DNA from: Inia geoffrensis
Lineage: Eukaryota > Chordata > Mammalia > Artiodactyla > Iniidae
Length of the DNA stretch: 64,000 nt
Direction: 5' to 3'
Assembly: GCA_036417435.1 (NCBI GenBank)
Contig: CM070903.1
Coordinates: 94,199,001-94,263,000, forward strand
Shown here: piece by piece, positions 1 to 12,275 of the stretch
Layout of the letters: each line of letters opens with the position of its first letter
How positions within the stretch are numbered: the stretch's first letter is position 1
Made by a program: the position numbers and the translations under genes
The notes under the pieces: model-generated
What the model saw: the letters and a program-made list of their open reading frames with translations, nothing else
Databases searched by the model: none
What the model was told of the DNA's origin: nothing

Positions 1-364
1 TGCATTGTCTCAGCAATTTTTCTCTCATTTCCTGTTGAATCATCTTGAGTAACTGATAACTGATGAGTAAACTCATTCTTTATCAGATAAGAAGAGCTTC
101 ACAAAGAACATCTCAGCTCTCACATAGCAGAAATTGGATATTTTCTAAAAAATCAGTGAAGTACTGTTCTCTGAACAATAACTCTAACCTCTCCTTTTTT
201 TTTTTTTTTTGGCCAAACTCAGGTATTGGAAAGTCAAATTGTTTTTGGTTACCTAATTTCCAGTTTCTAATGTGGATAAATTTTCTAAGTATTTCATGAA
301 TACACATGAATTTGAGACAGAACTTCAGATAGGAAAAAAAAATTGAAGGCAATGTCAGGAACTT
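1..364. other. Unique AT-rich sequence, no gene seen
   Basis: No gene or older repeat is recognised here. A run of about 16 T lies near 197-212. The only notable site is the target-site duplication TCAGGAACTT at 355-364, the left flank of the SINE that follows. Confidence 0.5.
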
Positions 365-577
365 TTTTTTTTTTTTTTTTTTTTTGCGGTACGCGAGCCT
401 CTCACTGTTGTGGCGTCTCCTGTTGTGGAGCACAGGCTCTGGACGCGCAGGCTCAGCGGCCATGGCTAACGGGCCCAGCCGCTCTGCAGCATGTGGGATC
501 TTCCCAGACCACGGCACAAACCCATGTCCCCTGCATCAGCAGGCGGACTCTCAACCCCTGCGCCACCAGGGAAGCCC
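365..577 (-). mobile_element. CHR-type tRNA-derived SINE
   Basis: The element reads on the minus strand. On the plus strand it begins with the poly(T) complement of its A-tail and ends CACCAGGGAAGCCC, the complement of the SINE 5' end. The tRNA-like head with pol III box A- and box B-like sequences lies at the right end. A 10-bp target-site duplication, TCAGGAACTT, flanks it at 355-364 and 578-587. It is non-autonomous and would have been mobilised by L1 machinery. Reading frames across it are translations of the repeat. Confidence 0.95.
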
Positions 578-587
578 TCAGGAACTT

Positions 588-1311
588 ATTTCTGAATAAC
601 CGTGCTTAGGTAATACTGAGATGAACAGAAAAATTTAAATAAAATTAATCTTTAAACGTTCAAAGGAACCTTAAAAATTACAATTTAAATTACAAAAAAA
701 TATTATTCAAAAGCAGAAAGTGAAATGATTAGGGATGCAATTGTATCAAATATGAAGATTCTTTTAATCGCTGAACTTTGACAAATGACTTGATTTGTCC
801 AGACTAGTTTCTAGATTTTGAAACTATCCTTTAATTTGAAAAAAAATATGAAACTTTAAAACATATACAATTAGAATATCAATTAATGTGTGCCTTACTC
901 CTCCAGATTGAACGGGTCACCATTGTTTACTCTGAGTCCACTCTTTTTATTTACTAAACAATGTATTCATATGTTGAATGATTTAATGAATTAGCTGGAT
1001 AATTTAAAACAAACAATAAATTTCTGATGGAGAGGTCTTGAAAAGTCAGTATCTGAGACTGTCTGAATAATTCTCTAGTATTATTATTTTTAACATCTTT
1101 TAGGTGAAAATGCCTGTTCCCTTGTAAATACCTTTGGGCCTTCCAAGATTTTGGCCATCACTCCTTACATATTAGAAAATATTTTTTATGCTAAGTACAA
1201 GCCAACTTCAGTCTATGTTGTCCATCCCTCATTTATTCACCAACATATGCTGAATATCAATTATGTACCAAATATAATTTGGTCATCAAATGTAAGAAAT
1301 CCCTTTAGGCT
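588..1311. other. Unique AT-rich sequence, nothing recognised
   Basis: No reading frame, RNA gene or repeat family is recognised. Base composition is strongly AT-rich, with short A runs only. Confidence 0.45.
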
Positions 1312-1320
1312 TACATTATT

Positions 1321-1619
1321 TTTTTTTTTTAATTTATTTATTTATTTATTTTTGGCTGTGCTGGGTCTTCGTTTCTGTGCGAGGGCTTTCTCTAGTTGTG
1401 GCGAGTGGGGGGGCCACTCTTCATCGCGGTGCGCAGGCCTCTCACTGTCGTGGCCTCTCTTGTTGCAAATCACAGGCTCCAGACGTGCAGGCTCAGTAGT
1501 TGTGGCTCACGGGCCCAGTTGCTCCGCGGCACGTGGGATCTTCCCAGACCAGGGCTAGAACCCGTGTCCCCTGCATTGGCAGGCAGATTCTCAACCACTG
1601 CGCCACCAGGGAAGCCCCC
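1321..1619 (-). mobile_element. CHR-type SINE, long variant
   Basis: This minus-strand SINE is about 300 bp, against about 200 bp for the other eight copies. The tRNA-related head at the right end (plus-strand ...GCCACCAGGGAAGCCCC) is shared. Between the body and the A-tail lies about 90 bp of extra sequence (about 1350-1430, containing GGCTGTGCTGGGTCTTC). The tail has decayed to (ATTT)n at 1331-1350. The target-site duplication TACATTATT lies at 1312-1320 and 1620-1628. The body is more diverged than in the other copies, which suggests an older subfamily. Confidence 0.92.
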
Positions 1620-1628
1620 TACATTATT

Positions 1629-2399
1629 GTTTTAAGTACCAATTTCATATTACTGATTCAGTGTCTATTAGAAGACACATGTTCAATATGAAAGGAACAC
1701 ATGCCAACCCCTTCTTTTGTTTTTCCAGGTTATTAATTTATTTCCACATTATAATTACACATTAAACATTTACAGCCACTTATAGTTGAAGTTTTAAAGT
1801 ACCCTCTCAAGATAAACTGTAATTACTATTTATCACTACTGATCTAGAGAATGGAGCATCAATGAAGGAGATATTTTAGGGAGATAGGCAGCAAAAACTT
1901 TTAACCAAAATTTCGAAATTATTATTTATCTAGATAAAACTTTGGTAAGAATCATTTTCAATTAACACAGGAGTTTTTAAATGACACTGTCTATGATAAG
2001 ATGACAGCCAGAAATAACTCATGTCCACACCCTGCTTTCATTTATAAACTTGTCCCGAAATTATACAAGCGGAAATATTTATCATTACTTGCGTATGTAA
2101 AACAAGTTTCCCTTTGCTTCTTTCAACATCCATTCAGACCAGTCCTCTTAACTTTACAAATTGTGAAATTTTAGTTTCAGCCCTACCTAACTTTCAGAAT
2201 AATTCAATGCAGGGATCCTGCTCTACTAACTTTGTGAATTAACATTTTTTTCCCCCTCTGTTTCTACCCCTATAAAGTGGGGAAATATTAACATTTTTAG
2301 TGCTACACATAATGTATGTAGGATGACAAGCACACACCAAACATATGGTCATTGTTCAATAAGTAAAAGATATTACTGTTGCTATTGCTACTAGTAATA
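1629..2399. other. Unique AT-rich sequence, nothing recognised
   Basis: No gene or confidently assignable repeat is seen in this stretch. Confidence 0.45.
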
Positions 2400-2549
2400 A
2401 AAGGAAGGAGGGAGACGCAAGAGGGAAGAAATATGTGAATGTCTGTATATATATAACTGATTCACTTTGTTATAAAGTAGAAACTGACACGCCATTGTAG
2501 AGCAATTTTAACCCAATAAAGATGTTAAAAAAATAAAAAATAAAAAATA
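2400..2549 (+). mobile_element. L1 3' UTR fragment, 5'-truncated
   Basis: The text GGGAGACGCAAGAGGGAAGA, followed by an ACTGATTCACTTTGTTATAAAG motif and AATAAAGATGTTAAAAAA, is the typical 3' end of cetartiodactyl L1s, closed by an A-rich tail. Only the last 150 bp or so were inserted, so it carries no coding capacity. I found no clear target-site duplication. Confidence 0.85.
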
Positions 2550-2685
2550 AAGTGAGTCTTTTGTAGATAGCAAAAAAAAAAAAAAAAGTAGGAAGAGCAG
2601 GAAGGAGAATAAGGTGAATAAGAAAAAGTATGAGGAAAAGAGGAAGAAAAGACAAAACATAATAAAGAAATTATGTTTGTGCATT

Positions 2686-2687
<2 letters not shown>
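2550..2687. repeat. Purine-rich low-complexity stretch
   Basis: An A run at about 2572-2587 is followed by GA-rich sequence to about 2655. The hydrophobic reverse-strand frames here come from this low complexity. Confidence 0.6.

Positions 2688-2724
<37 letters not shown>
2688..2724. repeat. (TA)n microsatellite
   Basis: An uninterrupted TA dinucleotide tract of about 37 bp. It is probably length-variable. Confidence 0.95.
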
Positions 2725-2727
<3 letters not shown>

Positions 2728-5304
2728 TCTATATAATAACATGAATACAGTGACTTAGAAAATAGATTTTTCTCCTCCACCAAGTTTTACTATGTCACCA
2801 AAACCCTGAGTATGACCTACCTCCAAAGGACGTAATGGATGTAACACAAAGGTGATGGAAAGATCTTGACCAAATAATTATATGTTGGAATAAAATGTGC
2901 TGAAAAGAAACGGAAATCAATTTTTTCCTTTCTCATTGAAGCAGATAGTAAAAGTGTGTAAAGCAACTTTTCTTGGAGTCCTAACCTCATAATATAAGAG
3001 TAGGACTCTCCATGGCATCAGTGGTCATTCAAAAACCCAATAATTAAAGGAAATTGGACAGAGTTATAGATTTAGACTGGACCAGTGGAATGTTTGGTTT
3101 GAAAAGAGCATGTAAAATTCTCTAAAACTGGATACCTTCCAATTATATGCTTGCTTACTCTTTTGGGTTCTAGAGAAAGGAGGAGGCTATAGGAGAAAGA
3201 TTTCAATTTCAAAATAAGAAATAAGAAATTCCAGATCCTTTTCCACCTTCTGCTCATACTGGTAAATTTTCTCTTTGTTTCTTTGCATATCATTTTACCA
3301 TCTCTCCAGGGACATTATCACTGATTTCTCTCAATCTGCTTAGTCTACAATGTAGAAAAAGCTCTTGCCTATCTGGTCTATTACCTATTATTATTAAACC
3401 AATGGAACTTTCCCCTCACACTGTTTCAGATTCTGAAAATTCATTTTCCTGTATATCTTTCTCCACGAAATTAAAGTTTTCTCTGCTGCCCCAGGTTTCG
3501 CGTCTTTTTCTTTCTTTCTTTCTAATATTCACAAACCAGAAGTAATTCTGTGAGCCAGAAGTAATTCTATCCCTAAATAGACAACCTCCTCCATACAAAT
3601 GTTTGTGTACATACGCATCTACATGTGTAATTTCTGGCACATGTCTTCACTTATCCGTCTTGAAGCCCAGTGATGGACATAAGGATATTTTTTCTAATGA
3701 ATAAGACAGAAATTATCACACAGTATCATGCAGTGTTATAAAAACCAATAGAAATGACTGGTTCATTGACATAAGGTAATAAAAATTATTTATTGAGGAA
3801 AACTATACTAAGATATTTATTAATACATATATCTTTTGATAGAGAACTCTATATTTCTATTTTCTATTAATATTCAGAAAGTTATGTTTTAGAGTAGAAG
3901 GAGACATAGAAATCCTTTCATTTAGCTATCCACCTGATGACCAAATCTTTCAACAATATTGTTGCCGGGTAGGTATCCAGTTTATGCTAATTGTGGCTAA
4001 TAGTAATTTGGCATAGCCCAATCTATTACTGGCAACTGTGAGGATGAGAATACCCTTTAAAATGTGAGCTGGAATATACTTCTTACTCCTAATGCTGTGG
4101 GGCCATAGGAACAAGCATACCTGTTCCACATGGTGGCCCGTCAGATAAGTAAAGACAGCCATGCTGTACCCCTAGTTCTGCTCTCATCTTGCTTACTCAA
4201 CAGTCCAAGCCCACAGGAGGCAGTTTACTCATTCTCCTGGTCATACCCTCTAAACAAAGTATAGGAGTATAGTCTGTCTGCAGTCCTCCGTGACGAATGT
4301 AAAACCTAAGGCAGGTCTAATCAGACACAGTATAATTATCACCTCCTTTTTGCACATTTTACTTCTGTTATGTCACTTAAGATCATATTGGTTTTCCTGA
4401 TGACCACATTCTACTTTTACACATTTTTAAGACCCCCACTCTACTGCAATCCCAAGGTGTGTTTTGTCATGAGCTCCCGTTAAACTTTTCTCCATCCTGA
4501 ACTGTAGAGGGTTTGTTGTTGTTGTTTGTTTGCTTGTTCTGTGCTGTTTGTTTGGAACTCATCTGTGAGAATACAGAAACTTCACAGACAACTTCAAAAA
4601 CTGAACATGCCCAATGAAAAGGTTTAAAAACAATAGATGAATAGTGTTTTGTAATTTTTTAAATGCAATCTCCCAGACATTTGTTAGATTATTGGACACA
4701 GTGAGGACCTGCTTGTAAATGTTTGGATAATAAATGATTATTTACCTCTTAGGAAACAGTGAGGGGCTGTGCTTGATGTGGGAAACAATAAATGTGTATG
4801 AGTTTGCTTCTGTCTTTAACATTACTGATTCTGTTTCCCCACTTCTGAATTTCCTTGCCTTCCTGTTACATACTATCCCTTTATCCTTTCCATCTTATTT
4901 CCTTCCATTTTTTGTGTTCCCTCTTCAGTTTCTTTCTTCCTCATATCTCTCCTTTTTCTTATATCTCTGCCATATAATAAAGGTGAGTCCACCAGGAGGA
5001 AGCACAGAAAGAACAAAGTTGAAGGCATGGGACGGTTCTGTCTGTTAACTAATATTAAGTTCTGTTAGCTATACCATGTATGCAAATTAAATGAGAGACT
5101 TCATGGTATCAAAAAATGTTTTACAGATCTAGGAAAAATTCACAATGAGTGAGATATAAAGAAAGGTAAACTAAAAAAATCACAAATGTCCTATCAAACC
5201 AAAATTATACTTGTAATATAAAAACAAACCCAAACCATGAGTTTCTCTTAAGTGTTTTCCAATTTTATTCAAAAGGACATGGCTATATATATCTTATTTT
5301 TTTC
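2725..5304. other. Unique AT-rich sequence, no gene
   Basis: About 2.6 kb without a recognisable gene or clear repeat. Minor simple repeats are a TTTC run near 3508-3523 and a TTG-rich stretch near 4509-4545. The reading frames present are short, lack recognisable domains and are probably chance. Confidence 0.45.
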
Positions 5305-5380
5305 CTACCCCTTGCATACTGCCTGGCACATAGTAGATATGTGAATAAATGTTTGCTGAATGAAGAAATAAATTCAATCA
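5305..5380 (+). mobile_element. L2 3' end fragment
   Basis: The stretch containing CTGCCTGGCACATAGTAG, then a GTGAATAAATGTTTGCTGAATGAA-like tail, matches the well-known 3' terminus of the ancient mammalian LINE L2. Confidence 0.75.
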
Positions 5381-8300
5381 GACAAGGGAATATGTATTTA
5401 TATTTTCTAGTAGAGATTGGAACAAAAAATGGAGGGGAGCTTCCCTTACATCATGTGTTGGGATAACATTAATGAAATAATCAACAGTTAATTATCTCTG
5501 TCCTTAGCAGTAGAGGAAGTATAGAAAAATTTTCTGACCAAATATGTTTAACAGATTGGAGGAAGAGAAAGAGGGAAGTAAGTTCTCCAAACCCTGTACA
5601 TTTCTCTAATCATGTCCTTATCAGCAGTGGTAGCAGGGGAAAGGCTATAGACATGCCTCGTGCCTGTCAAGGACCTATGTGAGGTGGGGGTTAGAAGGGC
5701 ATATCAGAGCCATATTCTTTGATCGTTTGGAGAATTCTGTGAGTTATTGAAATGGATACCCTAGAGTATCATAAAATCAGCATTGAGAATTTCTGTTTCA
5801 ATGAATTGAATTTTTCCCCTCTTTTTCCTTTTATGTTTTATGACATGCTCTGACCCCACTCCAAACTTTATCCTAATCTTGGCAGAATCAGAGTCAATGA
5901 ACAAGCAGTCACTTTTCAATGTCTAAGATACCCTGTTGTAGTGAGCTAAGCACTTAAAGAGATATATTAACTTCCAGGACTCTTGGGTGCTCTTCAGAGT
6001 AATGGTTTATAACAGTTAATAATGTATAACATAACTAGAGAATGCCTTAGGCAGACTCATTGTGTAGTAAACATAATAAAACAGTTTCTTTTTAGTATCA
6101 ATTGGAAGTACATTATTTCCCCTACAATTAAGACATAGTAAATGAAGAAAAAGATCAGATCATTTGCATATTTTATGTAATCATGGTATATTTAATCTCA
6201 AGTAGATTTTAATCACTCAGATGTTTTGTTGTTCATTTCTTTTTATGTATTATATTTTTAAATGGTTCAAATATGACAGATATTTTATGATGGATCTCAC
6301 GTTTAGCAACCCACTGTTATAGTAAAACTGCTTTTCATTTTATGACAAAACAAAAAGTGCTTCATTACCAGGGAAGGCAAGTTAGACCCAGCATGTTTGC
6401 TTGTCACAGAACACCACTCTCTGGTGTCTACTTTAACACTGTTCTTTTGTTATTTCCCTTCTTTCCAAGGGAGTCACTTCTCTGCATTTCCTCTAAACTC
6501 AGGACCACCCAAACCACCCTTGGCTTATTTCCTGTCCTGGAGAAATAAATAAAATAATCAGGATTAAATCAGAATAATGTCTCAATATTACTGACTAGCA
6601 CTAAAATGACTAGCAAGCCATAAGATTCATGTCCCTCTGACTTTCTCTAACCCTTCAACTGCTTTCTGGGATTATTTCTTTGCTTTGAGCTCTGAGAACT
6701 AGATGTTTCTACTGGCCCATTCCAAGGATTTAATCAAAGACTTTGATATTAAGGTGATGGCTCTTGGTTTATTGTTATTAGGTTGGCCTTCTGACATTGA
6801 TTTGTTCCTGGTAAAAAGTCTATGTTATCTCAAATGAGAAGCTTAAATCAGAGAAAAAAAAAGTAACAAGGACAAAAAGAGCATCCACTCAATTCCTACA
6901 ACAATGGCCAAGGCCTTGTTTGCTCATTTTGCTAATTTTGGAGTTACCAGGCTAGAAGAAATATTTCTGCAGGAAATGAAGGTCATTAAGGAAGATGAAG
7001 TCTATTAAAACATTAATGGAGGGCTCCTGATGTCAGAAATATGATGATTTATTTAATAAAAAATCTCAGAAAGAGCTGTCCAAAATGAGCTGAATAACCA
7101 TATTTAAAAGTGGCAATGTTCCATAAATCCTGCCTATCAGTCTGCCTCATCAGGACCCCTTAGCTTTTGCCCCAGCACAACTGCGCTTTTGATTCACACT
7201 TTGAGCACCCTACCAGAACAAGCAAATTAGGGTGTTTTTTTAACACAAGGACTGCATCTCAGTATTATCATTACATGCTCACTTGAGTATTAAAAATTTT
7301 TGTACACTGCCTTATATATATATGCTGAATATAAAGAAAGAAAAGGCAAAATTGAGTTAGCTTTCAGCTTTTCTCAGTGTATTTCACAGAATGGCTGGAA
7401 ATGAAGTCAAATTTCCTATCTTATTTTACCCAGAGGCTACCACAAACAGTTCCTCTGCAAATTGTTATAGGCCCAGAGCTAAAGCTGCAAGATTTTAGGT
7501 AGCTCCAGGTGAACATTTGTTAATCCCTCTTTTTTGCTGACTTGAATATCAAGATTTATGTAATGCCAACATATTAATGAATTAGAAATTTTAGTTGCTC
7601 TGATTGCTGTTTGTTGTTGTATTACAGCAAAATTGGCATTTCAAAAGCCGTGATTAAGAAAAATATGTGAATAAACCACCTTTAATATTAAATGCTTTTC
7701 TCTGGTTCGGTTTAATATTATCAAAGTTTTCTGTATCTTGTAGATGTATGAACTCATTTATGTCATTCATGACTTTATAAGCGGGAAAAGGTACTAAGTA
7801 TAAAACTAAATTAAGCTGAACCACTTACTAAATATTCATATAGTAGAATGAACTATGCAAGAAGGGGTAGTCTGGGTTTATGCATCAATGAGTAAAACAT
7901 TAAGAGATTACATAAATAAAATGTCTTGGTTCAAATCCATTCACTGTAGCAAGAACTTCTGAGGTAAAACAAGAACAAATCCTGCATCATCTTGATTAAA
8001 ATCACCATCATTTTGGGTTTCTAAAACTTTATGAAACTCTTATGGTTTTCATAATTTGTGTTTAATCATTAGTGTGTTCATTCAATAACTATGTCCAAAG
8101 TTTCTAAATTGCTCAAGAAACTGTGGAACATGCAAAGATACATTAGATGGGCATTTTTCCCTTAAAGGATTTTTTAGCAAAATAGAGACGCATATAAGCA
8201 ACTATAATTTGAGGTAGGAAGTGGTAATTGTCTTAAGAGAAGTAAAAATAAATTACTATGGGACCCCAAAGCAAGAAGACAGAACTTCCAACTAGTAAGA

Positions 8301-8450
8301 GAGAAGATTTTATATGAATGTAAAATTTTAAAGCCACTGGAAGAGAGGCACACATGGCTCAGAAATAGATCACAGTATATTGTGGAATATAATGGATCAC
8401 TAAGGAGGCTTTTCAATTCATTTGAAAAGGATGGTCTAATTTAGTAAGTG
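5381..8450. other. Unique AT-rich sequence, no gene
   Basis: No gene, RNA or clear young repeat is recognised over about 3 kb. Two sub-stretches (about 6890-7110 and 7540-7720) have low repeat character and many TAAT/ATTA motifs. They are treated as possible conserved noncoding sequence in the findings. Confidence 0.4.
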
Positions 8451-9660
8451 GATATTATAACTGACTATCCATTAGAAGAAAATACATTGGATCCCTGTCT
8501 CACCCAATTCCTGTTGATTAAAGATGTAATTATAAAACAATAAAAATCTTAGAAGACAATTTAGAGATTATATAATACAACCTAGATGCTTGAGAGTTTG
8601 TTAAAAACAAGACAAAAGGCTTAGAAGGTAGTAAAAAAACAAGATAAACATATTTACCACATAAACGTTCAAAATTCATCTGTGAACAAAGTAAATTTTA
8701 AGCAGTTAATAAATGATAGAGAAAACAAATACTTGTAATGTAGATAATTTAAAAGGGTTATTATGTTTAATATTCTAAGTTATTTAAAAACAGATAACAA
8801 AAAGACTGATATCTCAGAAAAATGGGCCAAAGATAAGAATAGATAATTTACAGAGCAAATCAAAATGGGCCAATATAGATGGAAGTATGATGAACCACCA
8901 TGGAGAGTGTGAGAAATGCAAATGAAAGTAATCCTGAGATACGACTATTTTCCCCAGTGGATGGCATATGACCAAAAGTGTAATAATGCCTAACATGCCC
9001 CCATGTACTAGGGGACTCTCATACATTGCTTAAAGAAATGTTAACTCCCACAAACTTTTCAGAAAGCAATTTGAAAGCATGTGTTCAAATTAAAATCCAC
9101 ATACTAGTGATTCCACTCCCTCAAGGTGTTAGTGGCAAAACTAGAAGAGGACAAGTGAATGCTTATCAATAGGGAAATGGTTGAGTAAACTGTGGTTTAT
9201 CTCTGCTGAGAATATTATGAAGTTATTTTGAAGAATGAGTCAAATCTTCATCATCTGATGAGGTGGGATTTCTGTAATGAGCTGTTAAGTGAGAAAGAGC
9301 AAGATGCAGAGAAGTATAGACAAAATATTCCCATTTTGTAAACCAAAGACTTGAAACTTTTGTATGTGTGTGTGTGTATATAATTACATGAATTAAAAGA
9401 ATATGGAAGTAGCAAGTTAAAATCAACATCCTGGGGGGCGGGGGGTATGAAAAAAGAAGGTGATGAGAAAGAAAATGTGTAAGGTAAAAGAAAAGCAACA
9501 CAATAATATGGACTGAACATCCTGCAAGTATATAAGTGCAAAACTATGAACTCATCAATAAAGGTATTGAAACTAGGAGACATGCCTGCACCAATGAGGC
9601 TCCCAGAGTGAGAGTCATAAGAGAGGATGTACAGTTCTATCAGAAGTAATTTCACAGACA
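8451..9660 (+). mobile_element. Old L1 (L1M-type) 3' part
   Basis: A diverged L1 3' portion in sense orientation. It shows an order typical of the ORF2 C-terminus: a stretch near 9015 (GGGGACTCTCATACATTGCT), a CCACATACTAGTGATTCCACTCC-like segment near 9098, then AATAGGGAAATGGTTGAGTAAA near 9168. A 3' UTR with a (TG)n tract at 9361-9380 and a G-rich motif at 9432-9447 follows. All coding frames are destroyed. The outer boundaries are approximate. Confidence 0.75.
9361..9380. repeat. (TG)n short microsatellite in L1M 3' UTR
   Basis: TGTATGTGTGTGTGTGTATA, a short dinucleotide run inside the old L1 3' UTR. Confidence 0.85.
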
Positions 9661-10197
9661 CACTGATTGAAGGTTATTACCAGTTCCCTAGGAAGGAAAA
9701 ATCAAGGGCTGCTGTCGGAGCCTATGCAGCCTTCATTTATTTGGTTGCATATAATTGGATATAGTAACTGTTTAGTTATCTTTTTTATTTTAATGTAAAA
9801 ATTGAGCTGAACTTGAAGAATCATTACAAATATAAAAGGAGAGAGGGCATTTTTGGTAATGTAAAGTTAGTTTCTTTTGTTAAAGTATAAAGATGTGTTA
9901 CAGAGCGGAGGGAGACATTTCTGGAAATATTCACTTAGAGCTTAATTATGGGAAAGACTGGCTGGCTAAGCAGTTTGGATTGTCTCCTGTAGGCTGCAAG
10001 CTGCTAATGACATATTAGCAGGAAACCTACAAGATCAAATGGATTGAGGTTAGGGGACAGAGTAGTAAAATGAGAATTTTAATTTTAAATAACATTTTAT
10101 TTCTACTGACATGGGTCAGAAACTGTCAGCAGAAGAATTTTTTGTTTTCTAAATACATAAAATTAGAAAGCCTAATATAATCAATTCCCCCCTATCC
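9661..10197. other. Unique sequence between L1M and MaLR LTR
   Basis: No gene or repeat family is confidently recognised in this stretch. Confidence 0.4.
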
Positions 10198-10594
10198 ATT
10201 GTCTTAGTCTGCTTGGGATGACAAGACAAAATTCCATAGACGGGGTGGCTTAAACACCAAAATTGATTTATCACAGCTCTGGAGGCTGGGAGATCTAAGA
10301 TCAAGGTGCCAGCTAATTCAGTTTTAAGTGAGAAATCTCTTCCTGGCTTGCAGAAGGCTACCTTCTTGCTGTGGCCTCACCTGACTGTTCCTCGGTATGT
10401 GACTGCATTGGGAGAAAAACAGAGCCCTCACTCTTCCTCTCCTTATAAGGCTACCAGTACCATTAGATTAGAAGCCCACCCACATAACCTCATTTGATCT
10501 AAATTATCTCCTGTAAGTCCTATCTCCAAAGTCACATTGGGTTTAGAGCTTCAAAAGGTGAATTTGAGACAGACATAATTCAGTCCACAGCACC
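10198..10594 (-). mobile_element. MaLR (MLT1/MST-like) LTR, antisense
   Basis: The plus strand reads as the reverse complement of a mammalian apparent LTR retrotransposon LTR. Near the left edge are GGGGTGGCTTAAACACC and TCTGGAGGCTGGGAGATC. Then come CTCCTTATAAGGCTACCAGT and CCTATCTCCAAAGTCACATTGGG-like sequence, and the right edge reads ATTCAGTCCACAGCA. No internal gene sequence accompanies it, so it is probably a solo LTR. The exact subfamily is not assigned. Confidence 0.75.
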
Positions 10595-10705
10595 CATCAT
10601 CCAAGATTGATGAAGATTTTAAAATTATACGTCCTACTTCTTCTTTTGTTACAAAGTATATCAAAGCAATTTTCAGAAATCATATCATTTCAAACCTATA
10701 AACTT

Positions 10706-11345
10706 CAGCATGGGGAGACTTTCAAGATGGTGAAGGAATAAGATATGGAGATAACCTTCCTCCCAAAAAATACATCAGAAATACATCTACATGTGGAACA
10801 ACTCCTACAGAACACCTACTGAACGCTGGCAGAGACCTCAGACTTCCCAAAAGCCGTGTGGCTGACAGGGTCTTGGTGCTCTGGTCGAGTGTCAGGCCTG
10901 TGCATGTGAGGTAGGAAAGCCGAGTTCAGGACATTGGTCCACCTCCTGGCTCCACGTAATATCAAACGACAAAAGCTCTCCCAGATATCTCCATCTCAAC
11001 GCTAAGACCTAGCTCCACTCAATAACCAGCAAGCTACAGTGCTGGACACTCTATGCCAAAAAACCAGCAAGACAGGAACACAATCCTACATGTTAGCAGA
11101 GAGGCTGCTTAAAATCATAATAAGGTCACAGACACCCCAAAACACACCACCAGACGCAGTCCTGCCCACGAGAAAGACAAGATCCAGCCTCATCCACCAG
11201 AACACAGGCACGAGTTCCCTGCACCAGGCAGCCTACACAACTCAATGAACCAACCTTAGCCACTGGGGGCAGACACCAAAAACAACGGGAACTACGAACC
11301 GACAGCCTGCAAAAAGGAGACCCCCAAAACAGTAAGTTAAGCAAA
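10706..11345 (+). promoter_or_regulatory. L1 5' UTR / internal promoter region (decayed)
   Basis: The stretch from GGAGACTTTCAAGATGGTG to the ORF1 ATG is the 5' leader of the L1 copy. In intact L1s the 5' UTR holds the internal pol II promoter. Here it is partial or degenerate, and activity cannot be judged. The element's left boundary near 10706 is approximate. Confidence 0.6.
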
Positions 11346-12275
11346 ATGAGAAGACAGAGAAACACACAGCAGTTGAAGGAGCAAGGTAAAAACCCACCAG
11401 ACCAAACAAATGAAGAGGAAATAGGCAGTTTACCTGAAAAAGAATTCAGAGTAATGATAGAAAAGATGATCCAAAATCTTGGAAATAGAATGGAGAAAAT
11501 ACAAGAAAGGTTTAGGAAGAACTAAAGAGCAAACAACAATGATGAACAACACAATAAATGAAATTAAAAATTCTCTAGAAGGAAACAATAGCAGAAAAAC
11601 TGAGGGAGAAGAATGGATAAGTGAACTGGAAGATAAAATAGTAGAAATAACTACTGCAGAGTAGAATAAAGAAAAAAGAATGAAAAGAATTGAGGACAGT
11701 CTCAGAGACCTCTGGGAGAAAAATAAACACACCAACATTTGAATTTTAGGGGTCCCAGAAGAAGAGAAAAAGAAAGAGACTGAGAAAATATCTAAAGAGG
11801 TTATAGTTGAAAACTTCCCTAATATGGGAAAAGAAATAGTCAATCAAGTCCAGGAAGCACAGAGAGTCCCATACAGGATAAATACAAAGAGAAAGACACA
11901 TACTAATCAAATGATCAAAAATTAAATACAAAGAAAAAATATTAAGAGCAGGAAGGGAAAAACATCAAATAACATGCAAGGAAATCCACATAAGGTTAAC
12001 AGCTGATCATTCAGCAGAAACTCTGCAAGCCAGACGGGAGTGGCAGGACATATTGAAAGCGATGAAAGGGAAAAACCTACAACCAAGATTACTCTACCCA
12101 GCAAGGATCTTATTCAGATTCGACAGAGAAATTATAACCTTTACAGACAGGCAAAAGTTAAAAGAATTCAGCACCAGCAAACCAGCTTTACAACAAATGT
12201 TAAAGGAACTACTCTAGGCAGGAAACACAAGAGAAGGCGAAGACCTACAATAACAAACCCAAAACCATTAAGAAA
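11346..12275 (+). pseudogene. L1 ORF1 (ORF1p, RNA-binding chaperone) remnant
   Basis: ORF1p normally trimerises through an N-terminal coiled coil and coats L1 RNA. The ATG at 11346 opens a frame (MRRQRNTQQLKEQGKN...) that hits TAA at 11523 after 59 codons. Coiled-coil-like sequence resumes in another frame (NNTINEIKNSLEGNN..., around 11540-11660). The RRM-like part follows around 11680-11900, with a GVPE-type motif near 11750 and further stops. The C-terminal part (about 12000-12270) is readable but frame-broken. The order and length match an L1 ORF1, and no functional product is possible. Confidence 0.85.

Noticed and set aside
365..577. Frames with the recurring peptides RSTGSGRAGSAAMAHGPSRSAACGI and the like
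   Set aside because: The same peptide recurs at each SINE copy because it is translated SINE sequence, not a gene family.
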